From positions 1 through 50,521 of the forward strand of contig JAIQZQ010000056.1 in NCBI GenBank assembly GCA_021777105.1: a DNA stretch of 50,521 nucleotides, in the 5' to 3' direction. Positions 9,435-18,121 of this stretch are shown piece after piece (the stretch's first letter is position 1; each line of letters begins with the position of its first letter). A model generated the notes under the pieces. It was given only the letters and a program-made list of their open reading frames with translations, ran no database searches and was not told the origin of the DNA. This DNA is from Candidatus Anammoxibacter sp. Its GTDB lineage: Bacteria; Planctomycetota; Brocadiia; Brocadiales; Anammoxibacteraceae. Both the position numbers and the translations under genes were made by a program.

Positions 9435-10301
9435 TTATCCCAACTTTCTCGTAAAATCGATAATCTCATTTGTGGCGTCCACATCGCCTAATGCCATTAT
9501 ATGTATGCCGGAAAGGCCCTCGCTTCCATATATCTCTTTAATAAACTCTTTGGCAATCTCAACCCCTTTAACGCCATTTTCAATCTTATCCATTACATCT
9601 TCCGAGATATCAATACCCGCCACATTTTCATTCATAAATTTCGCCATTTTTAAACTTTTAAGAGGCATAATGCCCAAAAGTATTGGCGTTGATAAATCAT
9701 TTGCCTTAGATAGAAAGTTTTTTGTTTTCTCTGCGTCATACATTGGCTGTGTCTGGAAAAAACCGGCTTTTGCCTCTATCTTTCTCCTCATTCTATCAAT
9801 TTCCATATCCGGGCTCTTTGTTCCAGGCGCGGCGGTTGCGCTGACAAAAAAGTCAGTATTGCCTTTGATCTCTTTTCCATTGTAATCAAGGCCGTTATTT
9901 AGATTGTTAATCAGTTTGATCAATTCTATTGAAGTGAGGTTAAAAACAGGTTTGGAATCTTTATAAGGCCCTTCATGCGGAGCATCGCCGGTTGTGGCAA
10001 GGATATTTTTGACGCCCAGGGAGTTGCCCCCCAACAAATCCGCCTGCAACCCCAGTATGCTCCTGTCGCGGCATGTTAAATGCGGCACAACATCAAGCTC
10101 CGGGAATTCCGTTAAAATAATATGAGCCAACATAAAAGAATTTATCCTTAACCTGGCGGAAGCGCAATCAATAACATTCAACGCGTCAACTTTTTTATAC
10201 CTCTTTATATCTTCAAGGGATTTTGAAACATTTGCGCCCACCGTGCCTCCAAGTTCAGTGGCAATCACAAACTCTTTCCCAAGCTTATCTCTTAAATTCA
10301 T
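9435..10301 (-). CDS. metF: Methylenetetrahydrofolate reductase
   Basis: 288 residues from the ATG at 10301, chosen for GAAAGGAG just upstream (an in-frame ATG at 10325 lacks one). It shows family motifs in order: TELGGT with the catalytic Glu near the N-terminus, HLTCRDRS at about 85, ILATTGDAPHEG at about 109, and GFFQTQPMYD at about 190. The enzyme reduces methylene-THF to methyl-THF with a flavin, for methionine synthesis or the Wood-Ljungdahl methyl branch. It stands alone, without neighbouring acetyl-CoA pathway genes in the window, so the physiological role is open. Confidence 0.92.
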   Translation of the reverse strand: MNLRDKLGKEFVIATELGGTVGANVSKSLEDIKRYKKVDALNVIDCASARLRINSFMLAHIILTEFPELDVVPHLTCRDRSILGLQADLLGGNSLGVKNILATTGDAPHEGPYKDSKPVFNLTSIELIKLINNLNNGLDYNGKEIKGNTDFFVSATAAPGTKSPDMEIDRMRRKIEAKAGFFQTQPMYDAEKTKNFLSKANDLSTPILLGIMPLKSLKMAKFMNENVAGIDISEDVMDKIENGVKGVEIAKEFIKEIYGSEGLSGIHIMALGDVDATNEIIDFTRKLG

Positions 10302-11086
10302 TTTCAATGCTCCTTTCGTAAACAATGATCAAATTCTATCTAAATAGAACGGAAAACTATAATAGCTGTCTTCACCTAAAGCGCTGCCAAAAGCTAAATT
10401 ATACATTTATAAAATAGGTAGTCAACGGCAAGAATAGTATCAAAACCGCGGCTTTGAAATTCAATTGCGTATATCAAGCCTCAAGAACCAAGCAGCCGGC
10501 ATCTAAAAACCAGTATCCAGTATTTTCTTAGCGCTTCTTGGAGCATTTATAGAGCGGTTATCATTCTATTTTTTAAAAAATATTTTTCTGCTGAAAGGCA
10601 TATATCCTGTAAGATACAATGATGATTACCGCTACATCCACTGTCGTCGCTAACTCCCAACATCCTCACAGTAAACATTTTACATCAAAAAACAGAAAGA
10701 ATCACATGAGCCTATTACAAATTGTAGCTATGTTTACCTGTATAAAGTTAATTTAACACTATACAAACACATCAAGTTTGTAATTGACATACAAAATATA
10801 AAGAATTACAATTCCAACGATCGGTTTTAGAACAGAGAGACATTTTAAATAAGTATTGATAGCCCCTGTTAAATAGACCATGGAATTAAATGATATTCCA
10901 CGGACAGACTTATTAAGTTGCCATAAAAATACTTTATCTTTTGGCTGAAGCAGTCTTGTAGACAGCTTCAAATGTTTTATCGCACAAACGCAATGCAACC
11001 AACTCAAATGGTTTCATAAAAACATTTTGGATCAATTAGCGGTATTGATCCGGCTGAAAAAACCTTTTAAAAATGGAGGAAATTTA
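10302..11086. other. Divergent intergenic region, metF / lipase
   Basis: About 785 bases between divergently read genes; it must hold both promoters. A scrap of the CCAGTATCC repeat is at about 10510. A reverse frame at 10759-11007 (82 codons) has no ribosome site and no recognisable content. Nothing else was identified. Confidence 0.5.
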
Positions 11087-12184
11087 ATGTCAGGCAGTTA
11101 TGATGAAAAGCAGAAAGTTTTTTCACTTGCCATGTTTTCTTACATGGGGACGGATTTAAACGGCTCGACTGAAAGCAACCGGACCACAATAACCGAAAGG
11201 ATAACCGGCACACTTAACGAAGGCGACATCAAGTCCCTTATTGGCGACTGGGAGGTTGTATGGGGGCCTTGCATTTTTCAACCTGACGACACGGGCAGCG
11301 TTATTGCAAATTTAATGTATGTTGCCAAAAACAAACAACCCGGCGGCCAGGATCCGCAATACGTTGTTGCTATAGCCGGCACATACCCTAAGTCCGGTTA
11401 CGCCTGGACAGAGGATTTCGACGCCGGCGCCCAGGTGGATTGGCCAACGGAGAACCCTCGGTCAAGCGTCAACGCAAAGATCGCCAAAGGCACTAACAAA
11501 GGTTTTGACGCGCTACAAAACATGAAATCAACAAGCGCCGGCCTGTCGCTTGCCGACTTTTTGAAAAAAGAATTTGAAGGCATTTCCAACAGCGGCGTAA
11601 AGATAACCGTAACCGGCCACAGCCTTGGCGGGGCTTTAACTCCGGTCGCGGCGTCATGGTTGCGCAACGTTCAAAGCAGTTGGGATCCTAAAGGCCTTTC
11701 AGATTTAACTTTCTGCTCTTTTGCCGCCCCGGCTATGGGCAACACGGAGTTTGCCGATTACATCACCAACAGTCAATTTAGCGGAACCGGCGACAGGGTA
11801 TGGAACAAGCTGGACATTGCCCCACGCCTTTATAATGAAAACGACATTGAGAAGATGCCCAATTTATATCGGCCTCCAATCAGGCCTAACTTAGCTATTA
11901 GAGCGCTTGCGCGGTTTATGAAGTCTATTGCCAACGGCAATGATTATTCACATGTCCAGCCAAATGCCATCCCATTGCCCGGCAGATTCAACAGAAAGAT
12001 CTTTAGCGGAGAGGACAACCTTGAACAATATGCAAAACAGGCGCAATATCAACATATAGAGGGATACTTTGCATTGTTGGACACTATGGTTATTTGGGAT
12101 AAAAAGATTAAGCAGTACTTCTCCAGCGGAGACTCTGCGGAGAACATGACGGCCTTAAACAGTAGGCTGTCCAGTTTTATGTAA
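11087..12184 (+). CDS. Lipase class 3-like alpha/beta hydrolase
   Basis: 365 residues; the start at 11087 is set by GGAGG 8 nt upstream. The nucleophile elbow VTGHSLGGAL (Ser at about residue 179) is the Lipase_3 signature. The acid is probably in KLDIAPRLY and the histidine in YSHVQP. There is no signal peptide, so it should act in the cytoplasm or leave by another route. Substrate is unknown; family members hydrolyse acylglycerols or phospholipids. It is a single-gene unit followed by an inverted-repeat cluster. The GC content is higher than in the flanks. Confidence 0.85.
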   Translation: MSGSYDEKQKVFSLAMFSYMGTDLNGSTESNRTTITERITGTLNEGDIKSLIGDWEVVWGPCIFQPDDTGSVIANLMYVAKNKQPGGQDPQYVVAIAGTYPKSGYAWTEDFDAGAQVDWPTENPRSSVNAKIAKGTNKGFDALQNMKSTSAGLSLADFLKKEFEGISNSGVKITVTGHSLGGALTPVAASWLRNVQSSWDPKGLSDLTFCSFAAPAMGNTEFADYITNSQFSGTGDRVWNKLDIAPRLYNENDIEKMPNLYRPPIRPNLAIRALARFMKSIANGNDYSHVQPNAIPLPGRFNRKIFSGEDNLEQYAKQAQYQHIEGYFALLDTMVIWDKKIKQYFSSGDSAENMTALNSRLSSFM

Positions 12185-12199
12185 AAAAATCCGCAAAGA

Positions 12200-12331
12200 A
12201 AAAATCTTGAGTTTTGCGCAGGCCATTAGAAGGCTGTCCGAGAATTTAAAACCATTAAATATGTTTATTGCTATTTTCGGGCAGCCTATCAAGATTAGTA
12301 GCTGAAGCTTTTTCTGGAAGTTGCGCAAAAC
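12200..12331. repeat. Interleaved inverted repeats after the lipase gene
   Basis: AGGCTGTCCGAGAA (12231-12244) pairs with TTTTCGGGCAGCCT (12274-12287) with two mismatches. Two further perfect inverted pairs surround it: GTTTTGCGCA (12211-12220) with TGCGCAAAAC (12322-12331), and AATCTTGA (12203-12210) with TCAAGATT (12289-12296). It could be a bidirectional terminator or the relic of a small element. No gene is present between 12185 and 12460. Confidence 0.55.
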
Positions 12332-12460
12332 GAACATTATGCGCAAAGTCTAAAGGTGGTTTGGAAAAAGTAAATGATCATTAAGTGGAGTTTAATAAAG
12401 TAATTGCAAATGAAGATAAAAGTCGCAATTTATCTTCATTGAGCGCAACATCCGCGGAAC

Positions 12461-12943
12461 TCAACATTTATAACCAAACTTGCGCAAAAGAGATTTCCTG
12501 GCCTTTATATCATCTTCGTTCTCTACCCCTTTTGGAGCAAAACCGTCAATAACGCCCATTATCCCCCGGCCAAGTTCGGTTTCAGCCACAACCACTTCCA
12601 CTGGATTTGCCGTTGCGCAAAAAATTGAGCAAACTTCCTGGCAATTCTTAACGGCGTTTAACACATTTATCGGAAAGGCGTCTTTCATCAGGATTACAAA
12701 TGTGTGGCCCGCTGCTATGGAAGAGGCGTTTTTTACGGCAACTTCCGTCAAATCACTGTCATTGCCCTCTTTTCTTATCAAACAAGGTCCGGAGGCTTCG
12801 CAAAAGGCGATTCCGAATTTCATGTTTGGAACTGCTCCAACCATTATTTCATAAAGATCCTCTATTGTTTTTATAAAATGAGTTTGGCCAATTATAATGT
12901 TTGCGCCTTCAGGTATCTCTATTTTAACGGTATGTAATTCCAT
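12461..12943 (-). CDS. Adenosine-specific kinase (DUF355 family)
   Basis: 160 residues of the COG1839/PF04008 family: IIIGQTHFIKTIEDLYE near the start, FGIAFCEASGPCLIR, then AAGHTFVI, CSIFCATANP and a closing GRGIMGVIDG. The archaeal homologue was described as an adenosine-specific kinase. The family is mostly archaeal and anaerobic-bacterial, which hints at lifestyle. GAGGAAA precedes the ATG at 12943. It appears to be monocistronic, divergent from the universal stress gene. Confidence 0.9.
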   Translation of the reverse strand: MELHTVKIEIPEGANIIIGQTHFIKTIEDLYEIMVGAVPNMKFGIAFCEASGPCLIRKEGNDSDLTEVAVKNASSIAAGHTFVILMKDAFPINVLNAVKNCQEVCSIFCATANPVEVVVAETELGRGIMGVIDGFAPKGVENEDDIKARKSLLRKFGYKC

Positions 12944-13220
12944 TATTTCCTCATATGGTAGAAATGTTATTTACTTATAAATAAAACTCAAATTTTCTTA
13001 TTTCGCCACGTCTAACAACCTTGCCTGAAATGCTCTCATATGTGCAAATCAGCCAATTTTTTTATGGTATAATATTAAAAACAGGCCAAACTTTTTTAGC
13101 CTATACTAATTTTAACATCAATGGTGGTTTTAGGTTAAAAATTTTAATAAAAAACTTCGTTTTCAGGCGCTTTTTCTTAAATCTCATATTTCTGAAATTA
13201 AAAAAAGGAGGTGGGTTAAA

Positions 13221-13703
13221 ATGAAGATGAAAGTGTTGTTGGCAATGGATAGTTCAAAAAACTCGTTAAAGGCTGCGCGTTATGCCGCTGATTTGCTTGG
13301 GAATAACAGTTCGGACGTTTCAATTACCCTATTTCACGTGTTAAACACTGTTCCGCCGGCATTTTTAGAAACCGGAACATTTGAGCAGAAACCAGATCAA
13401 GACCGCGACAGAGCTGATTGGGAAAAAAGCGAGCACGCCACAGAGTGCAAATGTATGGAACTTGTGACTGAAATGCTTAAGAAAGTTGGATTTGACGATA
13501 GCAGGATTGAAGAGAAACATTTTGCGCCCAGGCCGGAATTTGATGTGGCGAACGTGATTCTGGAAGAGTGTGAAAAAGGAGATTATGACACTATTATAAT
13601 GGGAAAACGCGGGCATTCTCCACATTCTAAGTTCCTTGCGGGCAGCGTTACTGAAAAAATTGTAAGACATGCCAAAGGCAAGGCAGTGTGGGTGATTGAG
13701 TAA
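13221..13703 (+). CDS. Universal stress protein, UspA family
   Basis: 160 residues with the single Usp domain: KVLLAMDSSKNSLKAARYAA at the start and the ATP-binding pattern GKRGHSPHSKFLAGSVTEKI near the end (G-2x-G-9x-GS), so it should be the nucleotide-binding type. AAAGGAGGTG precedes the ATG at 13221. It is a single gene with its own terminator at 13724. Usp proteins act in stress survival by binding nucleotide and partner proteins; the partner here is unknown. The 13021-13220 leader has no convincing gene. Confidence 0.92.
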   Translation: MKMKVLLAMDSSKNSLKAARYAADLLGNNSSDVSITLFHVLNTVPPAFLETGTFEQKPDQDRDRADWEKSEHATECKCMELVTEMLKKVGFDDSRIEEKHFAPRPEFDVANVILEECEKGDYDTIIMGKRGHSPHSKFLAGSVTEKIVRHAKGKAVWVIE

Positions 13704-13723
13704 ACATCCGCACGCGAGGTGAA

Positions 13724-13746
13724 GGGCGGCTTTAGCCGCCCTTTTT
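13724..13746 (+). terminator. Rho-independent terminator built from a REP hairpin
   Basis: GGGCGGCTTTAGCCGCCC followed by a TTTTT run, 20 nt after the Usp stop. The stem is perfect (GGGCGGC / GCCGCCC). The sequence is a member of the window's REP family, so a repeat appears to have been taken up as a terminator. Confidence 0.85.
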
Positions 13747-13775
13747 ACCATCATTTGAAGACGACACCACACACG

Positions 13776-13806
13776 AGGGGAGGGGCTGACTTTAGTCGCC
13801 CTTTTA
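13776..13806 (+). repeat. REP element, forward
   Basis: GAGGGGAGGGGCTGACTTTAGTCGCCC with a T-run and the TTCATTTAAAGACTATTACG tail typical of the family. It lies between the convergent Usp and ATPase genes and may stop transcription from the forward side. Confidence 0.8.
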
Positions 13807-13896
13807 AAAAATTCATTTAAAGACTATTACGCTTGAGAGTCGCGCAACCTGAACGCGCCCAAAAGTTATCGTTTATAGATAAAATATTGCCATACC

Positions 13897-16563
13897 CTAT
13901 TCACCGCCATCTTCAGACAGCCTGCGTTCCACAACCGCCATCAGATCTTCCATTTTATGATCAATCTCATCCGGCTCTTTTTTAAACATATTAATCAGCC
14001 ATGGTTCCAGTAACTTGCGCTCCTCTCCGGCAAGCGCCAAAAGTACTTTCGAATCTCGCGTTACTTTATACTCTACCCCTGCGTTTAAAAGGCGAAGAGG
14101 CAAATACATCTCCTCGTATTCACTCGCAAGCTCTTGCCAAACGGCAACCCAGAATCGGGAGGCTTCATTGCTGATGAATGGGATAGCAAGGGATCGCATC
14201 CGTCGAACCAAACCATCGCCCAAATACGTAAGGCAACCATGTTTAGCAAAAAGCTCCAACCAAACCAGAATAAAACGTCGCCAAACTTCAGGGTTTTGGC
14301 TTTGTTGGATGAGTATAGAGATAATTGTCAGCCCCCAACCATTCAAATGTTTAGAGCTGTATTCATTCAATGAGACTTCAAGTTGCGCCTTGCCATCCAC
14401 CCAACGATCAAGACACATCAGGTTATGGGCTTTAATTAAAGCATGCCGAAATGCAATATCATTTGACATACTTGTAGAACACCGCTCTAATGCTTCCAGG
14501 GCCTTGGAGTGCATGCCAAGATAATTCAATGAACGGGCGCGGTACAAAGTAACAGGAATTCCATTGTCTTCCAATTTAGGATCCATCTCAAATGCAGTCT
14601 CATAAGCAGTTAACGCTTGCTCGTGTAACCCCAGATCGGAAAAGGCAATACCCAGATAATATTGCAGCTTTGCTTCATCAGGCAAAAGTTTGACAAGCCG
14701 CCCAAGCATACAGTGATATAGTTTAAATCGGCCCTGTTCCTGGAGCAAACCAAGAAGCTGATTCCAGGCATCTATATTATGATGGTCCAATTTCAATGCC
14801 TCAATGTATGCATTTAACGCTTCCACTTGCCTCTCCATCGTCAACAATGTATAGCCTCTTTGAAACCATTGATTAGCAGTAGAAGGTTTACCCAAAAGCT
14901 CAATTGCTTTTTCAAAAAATTCCAGGCTCTCTTCTTGACGGCCAAGGTTCTTTAATGCGTATCCATAGTTACGTTGCAGAATATGATCATCCGGTTTTAG
15001 AGCCAATGCTTTACCGGAGACTACTAACGCATCTTCATAATTGCCTAATTGACCATGCAACAAATCTAATTGGTTCCAAGCGAGCATATCTTCAGGATCA
15101 ATATCCACGACTTTTTCCAAACAGTTTAATTGTTCTTCCAGAGGTTTAGACAATTTCTCCAAACATTGGGCTTTGCGTTTCCAATTATCCTTGTCGTTCG
15201 GATCCCGTTCAATTGCGATCTCCGTGGCTTCAAGCGCCGCGTTATAATCGCCGGCGTGCTGATGATTAATAAATTCAGATTCCAGGGATTTTTTCAACGG
15301 ATCCTGCTCTGTTTGTGTTAGCAATGTTGCTTGTTGCATATATTTCATTTCAGCGCCGTCACAACCAGATTCCAAAATACCTTCCATCTCACTCTTTGAA
15401 TACCAAACTCGTAGAAACGCGACAAACAATTCAACGTTGCGACCGCGTTGCTCCTTAACTTCAAGGCACAAACGCATTAACGGCTCGCGTATTTCATAGT
15501 AATTGGAGCGACCGGTTGAATCGGCCTGTATCACATACCCCAATTCAACCAACTTGCCCAGTTGGGCGGATATTGTCTGAGAGGTGTTCATGGCCTGGCG
15601 CGCGACCTCTTTAACCGTGACCGCGCCTTTGAGCCGGCGAAGGATATCAATGATACGCCGTTGCAGAGGAGCCAGTTTGTCCATGCGTGATTGATAGTAT
15701 GGCGTCAGGTCGTCAATCAATTTCATGAAAGGTTGCACAAGATCATCCAGAGTGTCACGGGTAAGAAAGTTGAAGAAAATAATGTAGATGCGTGGATTGC
15801 CGCCGGCCAGATAATGAACCGCCCGAATCCTGGCCTTGCCCATTGGGCTGTTGATGGCCTTGACCAAATCGAGCTTTTCAGTTCGTTTGGCCAGATGGGC
15901 CAGCAAATTGGCGGCCTGATTTGTGGTGAATGGCTCAAGCGTATGGATTTTGAAAAAGCCGAAAAATGTTTTTTTACGCTCCGCGATGGCGTTGCTCAAG
16001 GTGGTTGCCGTGCCTAATATAGTCACAACCGGATTGTTTTGAACAAATGCGCGCAGTTTGCGCTGCCCGGACTCTTTCAAGTCCGATAAAATGGAGTCCA
16101 GATTTTCAACAATCAGAAGCAGGCTCTTCCCGTTCAGGTTATTAAGCAGCAGTTGTTCCAGCGCCAATTCAGCTTGCCCTGCGTCATTTAGATCCAGTAC
16201 ATTTTCCAACTGCCGGTCAAGTTCCGTCAAAGAGTATTCATTTTGCAGCTGCCTTAAAATCAACATTAAAAGATCCTGATAACCGGCCAGATAAGAGTCT
16301 TCCGGTAGCCATGCTATGCGTAAAAGATCGGATAATGAATTATCATTTTTTACCCGATGGTATAGCAGTGACACTAAATGAGTCTTGCCTATTCCACGCG
16401 GGCCAAGCAACAGTACCTGGAGCTTATCCCGGTTTTCAGAGCTTTCCCGTATACCCGTCATAATGCGTTCGGCTAATTGCTCTCGCGCGACAAACAGGGC
16501 CTCAAGGGTTTCATGGTCGCTCAGGCTGGGTGTGAAAAATGAATGGTATGCGTTATTCGCCAT
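13897..16563 (-). CDS. AAA-type ATPase with winged helix and TPR repeats
   Basis: 888 residues from the ATG at 16563, placed by GGAGG 6 nt upstream (the open frame extends further up without a site). Walker A GPRGIGKT is at 54-61 and a Walker B-like LLLIVENLD at about 150. A winged-helix domain follows near 310-380 (LQRRIIDILRRLKGAVTVKEVAR, the recognition helix, then YVIQADSTGR). Residues about 430-720 are TPR repeats (WNQLDLLHGQLGNYEDAL and similar). The overall plan is that of a STAND-like signalling ATPase: nucleotide switch, DNA- or protein-binding helix and a protein-interaction scaffold. It overlaps the upstream ATPase gene by 11 nt, so they are co-translated. Confidence 0.8.
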   Translation of the reverse strand: MANNAYHSFFTPSLSDHETLEALFVAREQLAERIMTGIRESSENRDKLQVLLLGPRGIGKTHLVSLLYHRVKNDNSLSDLLRIAWLPEDSYLAGYQDLLMLILRQLQNEYSLTELDRQLENVLDLNDAGQAELALEQLLLNNLNGKSLLLIVENLDSILSDLKESGQRKLRAFVQNNPVVTILGTATTLSNAIAERKKTFFGFFKIHTLEPFTTNQAANLLAHLAKRTEKLDLVKAINSPMGKARIRAVHYLAGGNPRIYIIFFNFLTRDTLDDLVQPFMKLIDDLTPYYQSRMDKLAPLQRRIIDILRRLKGAVTVKEVARQAMNTSQTISAQLGKLVELGYVIQADSTGRSNYYEIREPLMRLCLEVKEQRGRNVELFVAFLRVWYSKSEMEGILESGCDGAEMKYMQQATLLTQTEQDPLKKSLESEFINHQHAGDYNAALEATEIAIERDPNDKDNWKRKAQCLEKLSKPLEEQLNCLEKVVDIDPEDMLAWNQLDLLHGQLGNYEDALVVSGKALALKPDDHILQRNYGYALKNLGRQEESLEFFEKAIELLGKPSTANQWFQRGYTLLTMERQVEALNAYIEALKLDHHNIDAWNQLLGLLQEQGRFKLYHCMLGRLVKLLPDEAKLQYYLGIAFSDLGLHEQALTAYETAFEMDPKLEDNGIPVTLYRARSLNYLGMHSKALEALERCSTSMSNDIAFRHALIKAHNLMCLDRWVDGKAQLEVSLNEYSSKHLNGWGLTIISILIQQSQNPEVWRRFILVWLELFAKHGCLTYLGDGLVRRMRSLAIPFISNEASRFWVAVWQELASEYEEMYLPLRLLNAGVEYKVTRDSKVLLALAGEERKLLEPWLINMFKKEPDEIDHKMEDLMAVVERRLSEDGGE

Positions 16564-17764
16564 GATAACCTCCGTCAAACCGCCACCAATTGCGAATAAG
16601 ATCAAAGCGGAACCTGTATGCTCCCGTATCTTCATCCTGCGCTAAATAATGGTCGCGTTGCATCAGTTTGAGGATTTTACGAAACTCTTCTGTGTCATGT
16701 TCAATAGTCGCGCGAAGTTGATCATTTGTGAATTGCCGGGCAACTTTTAACTGCTCACGAAGTTGTTCGCGCGTAAGCGGTTGCGATTGCGCCAGTTGAT
16801 CCAACACTGCGCGGGCCAATTCCGCCTTGTTGCCGTAATATTCGCCCAACCGGCTGCGATAGTGCTCTAAATCCCATGGATCCTGCGCGTCGGCAATCGA
16901 TTGCTTGACTATTTTTTGGGCGTTTTCCGGGGAAGCAACACAACCCTGATCAGCTATTTTTGCGATAACATGATGTATGTAAAAAGGCACGGCGTCAACC
17001 AACCCGGCTACACATTCGGCGGTATCGTCAAGCAGGTCACATTTTAGGCCCTCACCCTGAATAAGTTTTAAGGCTAATTCTTTAGCGTCCTGCATATTTA
17101 AAGGGGGCATTTCAATATGGCGCATATCGTTTACCGGCGAGCTAACATACCCCTCGTCGCGAAGGGCCGTAATAACATGGTGCAGCCCAATTGAGCCCGT
17201 ATAAACCATGCGCAGGTTGGCATATGTTTGACGCAAACCGCGCAAAGTATCAAGCAGGTCCATAGCCTCGCGCTCGCCCGCTGTTTTTATAATTTTTTGC
17301 AACATCCATGGCATTTCATCCCAGATCAGGATAACTTTTTGATTATTATCTTCCGCAAGGTCGGCCATGACTTTCTCAAGTAACTCTTTCCAATGGGGCG
17401 CGGCCATTTCCGGAAATTTAAAGCCCAGCGCATTAACGTTTAATTCCGCGCCGGACAGCGAATTTACAAATGATTTCAATTGCCGGGCGGTTTTGTGGAA
17501 TTTACCCAGATGCTCCGCCACATCCTGAGTGACCCGCTCCACAAACTCAGTGGGACTGCTGACAGCTTCAATATCGCGAACTTTTATCACTGTGTTTTCA
17601 GTCGGTTCCGCCTCCATTTTCCTGATTACGGTAGTCTTGCCGATTCGACGCTCCGCAACCAGCAAAGCGCTCTGATTGTCCAAAGTTTCCCAGAGTCGTT
17701 TAATCAACCGGTCGCGACCAATAACATTATTTGGAGCTATATTTCCACCTGGATTTGTTTTCAT
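16553..17764 (-). CDS. ATPase with C-terminal winged helix, partner gene
   Basis: 403 residues; the start at 17764 is chosen for GGGAG 6 nt upstream. The N-terminal P-loop ALLVAERRIGKTTVIRKM (about 28-45) has the RRIGKT form seen in archaeal-type AAA ATPases, and Walker B VILIWDEMPWML is near 150. The end (TREQLREQLKVARQFTNDQLR and onward) reads as a winged helix. It is the first gene of a two-ATPase operon; the next gene starts inside its last codons. No effector domain (nuclease, TIR, protease) is seen in either gene. A perfect 32-bp palindrome sits about 60 bases upstream. Confidence 0.8.
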   Translation of the reverse strand: MKTNPGGNIAPNNVIGRDRLIKRLWETLDNQSALLVAERRIGKTTVIRKMEAEPTENTVIKVRDIEAVSSPTEFVERVTQDVAEHLGKFHKTARQLKSFVNSLSGAELNVNALGFKFPEMAAPHWKELLEKVMADLAEDNNQKVILIWDEMPWMLQKIIKTAGEREAMDLLDTLRGLRQTYANLRMVYTGSIGLHHVITALRDEGYVSSPVNDMRHIEMPPLNMQDAKELALKLIQGEGLKCDLLDDTAECVAGLVDAVPFYIHHVIAKIADQGCVASPENAQKIVKQSIADAQDPWDLEHYRSRLGEYYGNKAELARAVLDQLAQSQPLTREQLREQLKVARQFTNDQLRATIEHDTEEFRKILKLMQRDHYLAQDEDTGAYRFRFDLIRNWWRFDGGYHGE

Positions 17765-17823
17765 TACTAACTCCCAGCCCTGAGAACCCGGGCAAGTAAA
17801 AAACAAAAATGTACTTTTAAAAA

Positions 17824-17855
17824 TTTAACGTACGTCAAATTTGACGTACGTTAAA
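17824..17855. promoter_or_regulatory. Perfect 32-bp palindrome, likely operator
   Basis: The half-site TTTAACGTACGTCAAA is followed directly by its exact reverse complement. It lies 60-91 bases upstream of the ATPase operon start. On the reverse strand its TTGACG could serve as a -35 box, with TACATT about 19 bases on as a poor -10. Such a long exact palindrome without a U-tract suggests protein binding rather than termination. The winged helices of the two ATPases are candidate binders (inference). Confidence 0.75.
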
Positions 17856-18011
17856 CAAAATGCACGTTATGTTTATATAGATATAGGCCAAAATTTACGA
17901 AATGTCAAGATTTTTTATTAAAATGGGGTATAAAAAGCGGGCTGGAAAAGTATATATGGTTAGTCAAAAGCGGGTTTTTAATCGTTGGCGCTTTTAAAAT
18001 GAACTATAAAA

Positions 18012-18100
18012 AGGGAGGCTAAAGCCGTCCCCTACCCTCATCTGTTGTGCTGTTGCAGGCAAAACCACACGAGAGACTAAAGCCGCCCCATACCCACATC
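18012..18100 (-). repeat. Two REP elements, inverted orientation
   Basis: GGGAGGCTAAAGCCGTCCC plus CTACCCTCAT at 18012-18040, and a decayed copy (GAGAGACTAAAGCCGCCCC, TACCCACAT) at 18070-18099. They lie between the permease stop and the ATPase operon promoter, so they may end transcription of the permease gene. Confidence 0.8.
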
Positions 18101-18121
18101 TTTTTAATTTATTGCCAAAAC

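Noticed and set aside
10759..11007. 82-codon reverse frame upstream of the lipase gene
   Set aside because: No ribosome site, no conserved motif; lies in a divergent promoter region.
13724..13746. Attenuator or riboswitch for the downstream ATPase operon
   Set aside because: The hairpin is on the Usp side with a U-tract in the forward direction, and the ATPase operon ends, not starts, here.
13365..13772. 135-codon reverse frame across the universal stress gene
   Set aside because: Shadow of a well-supported Usp gene.
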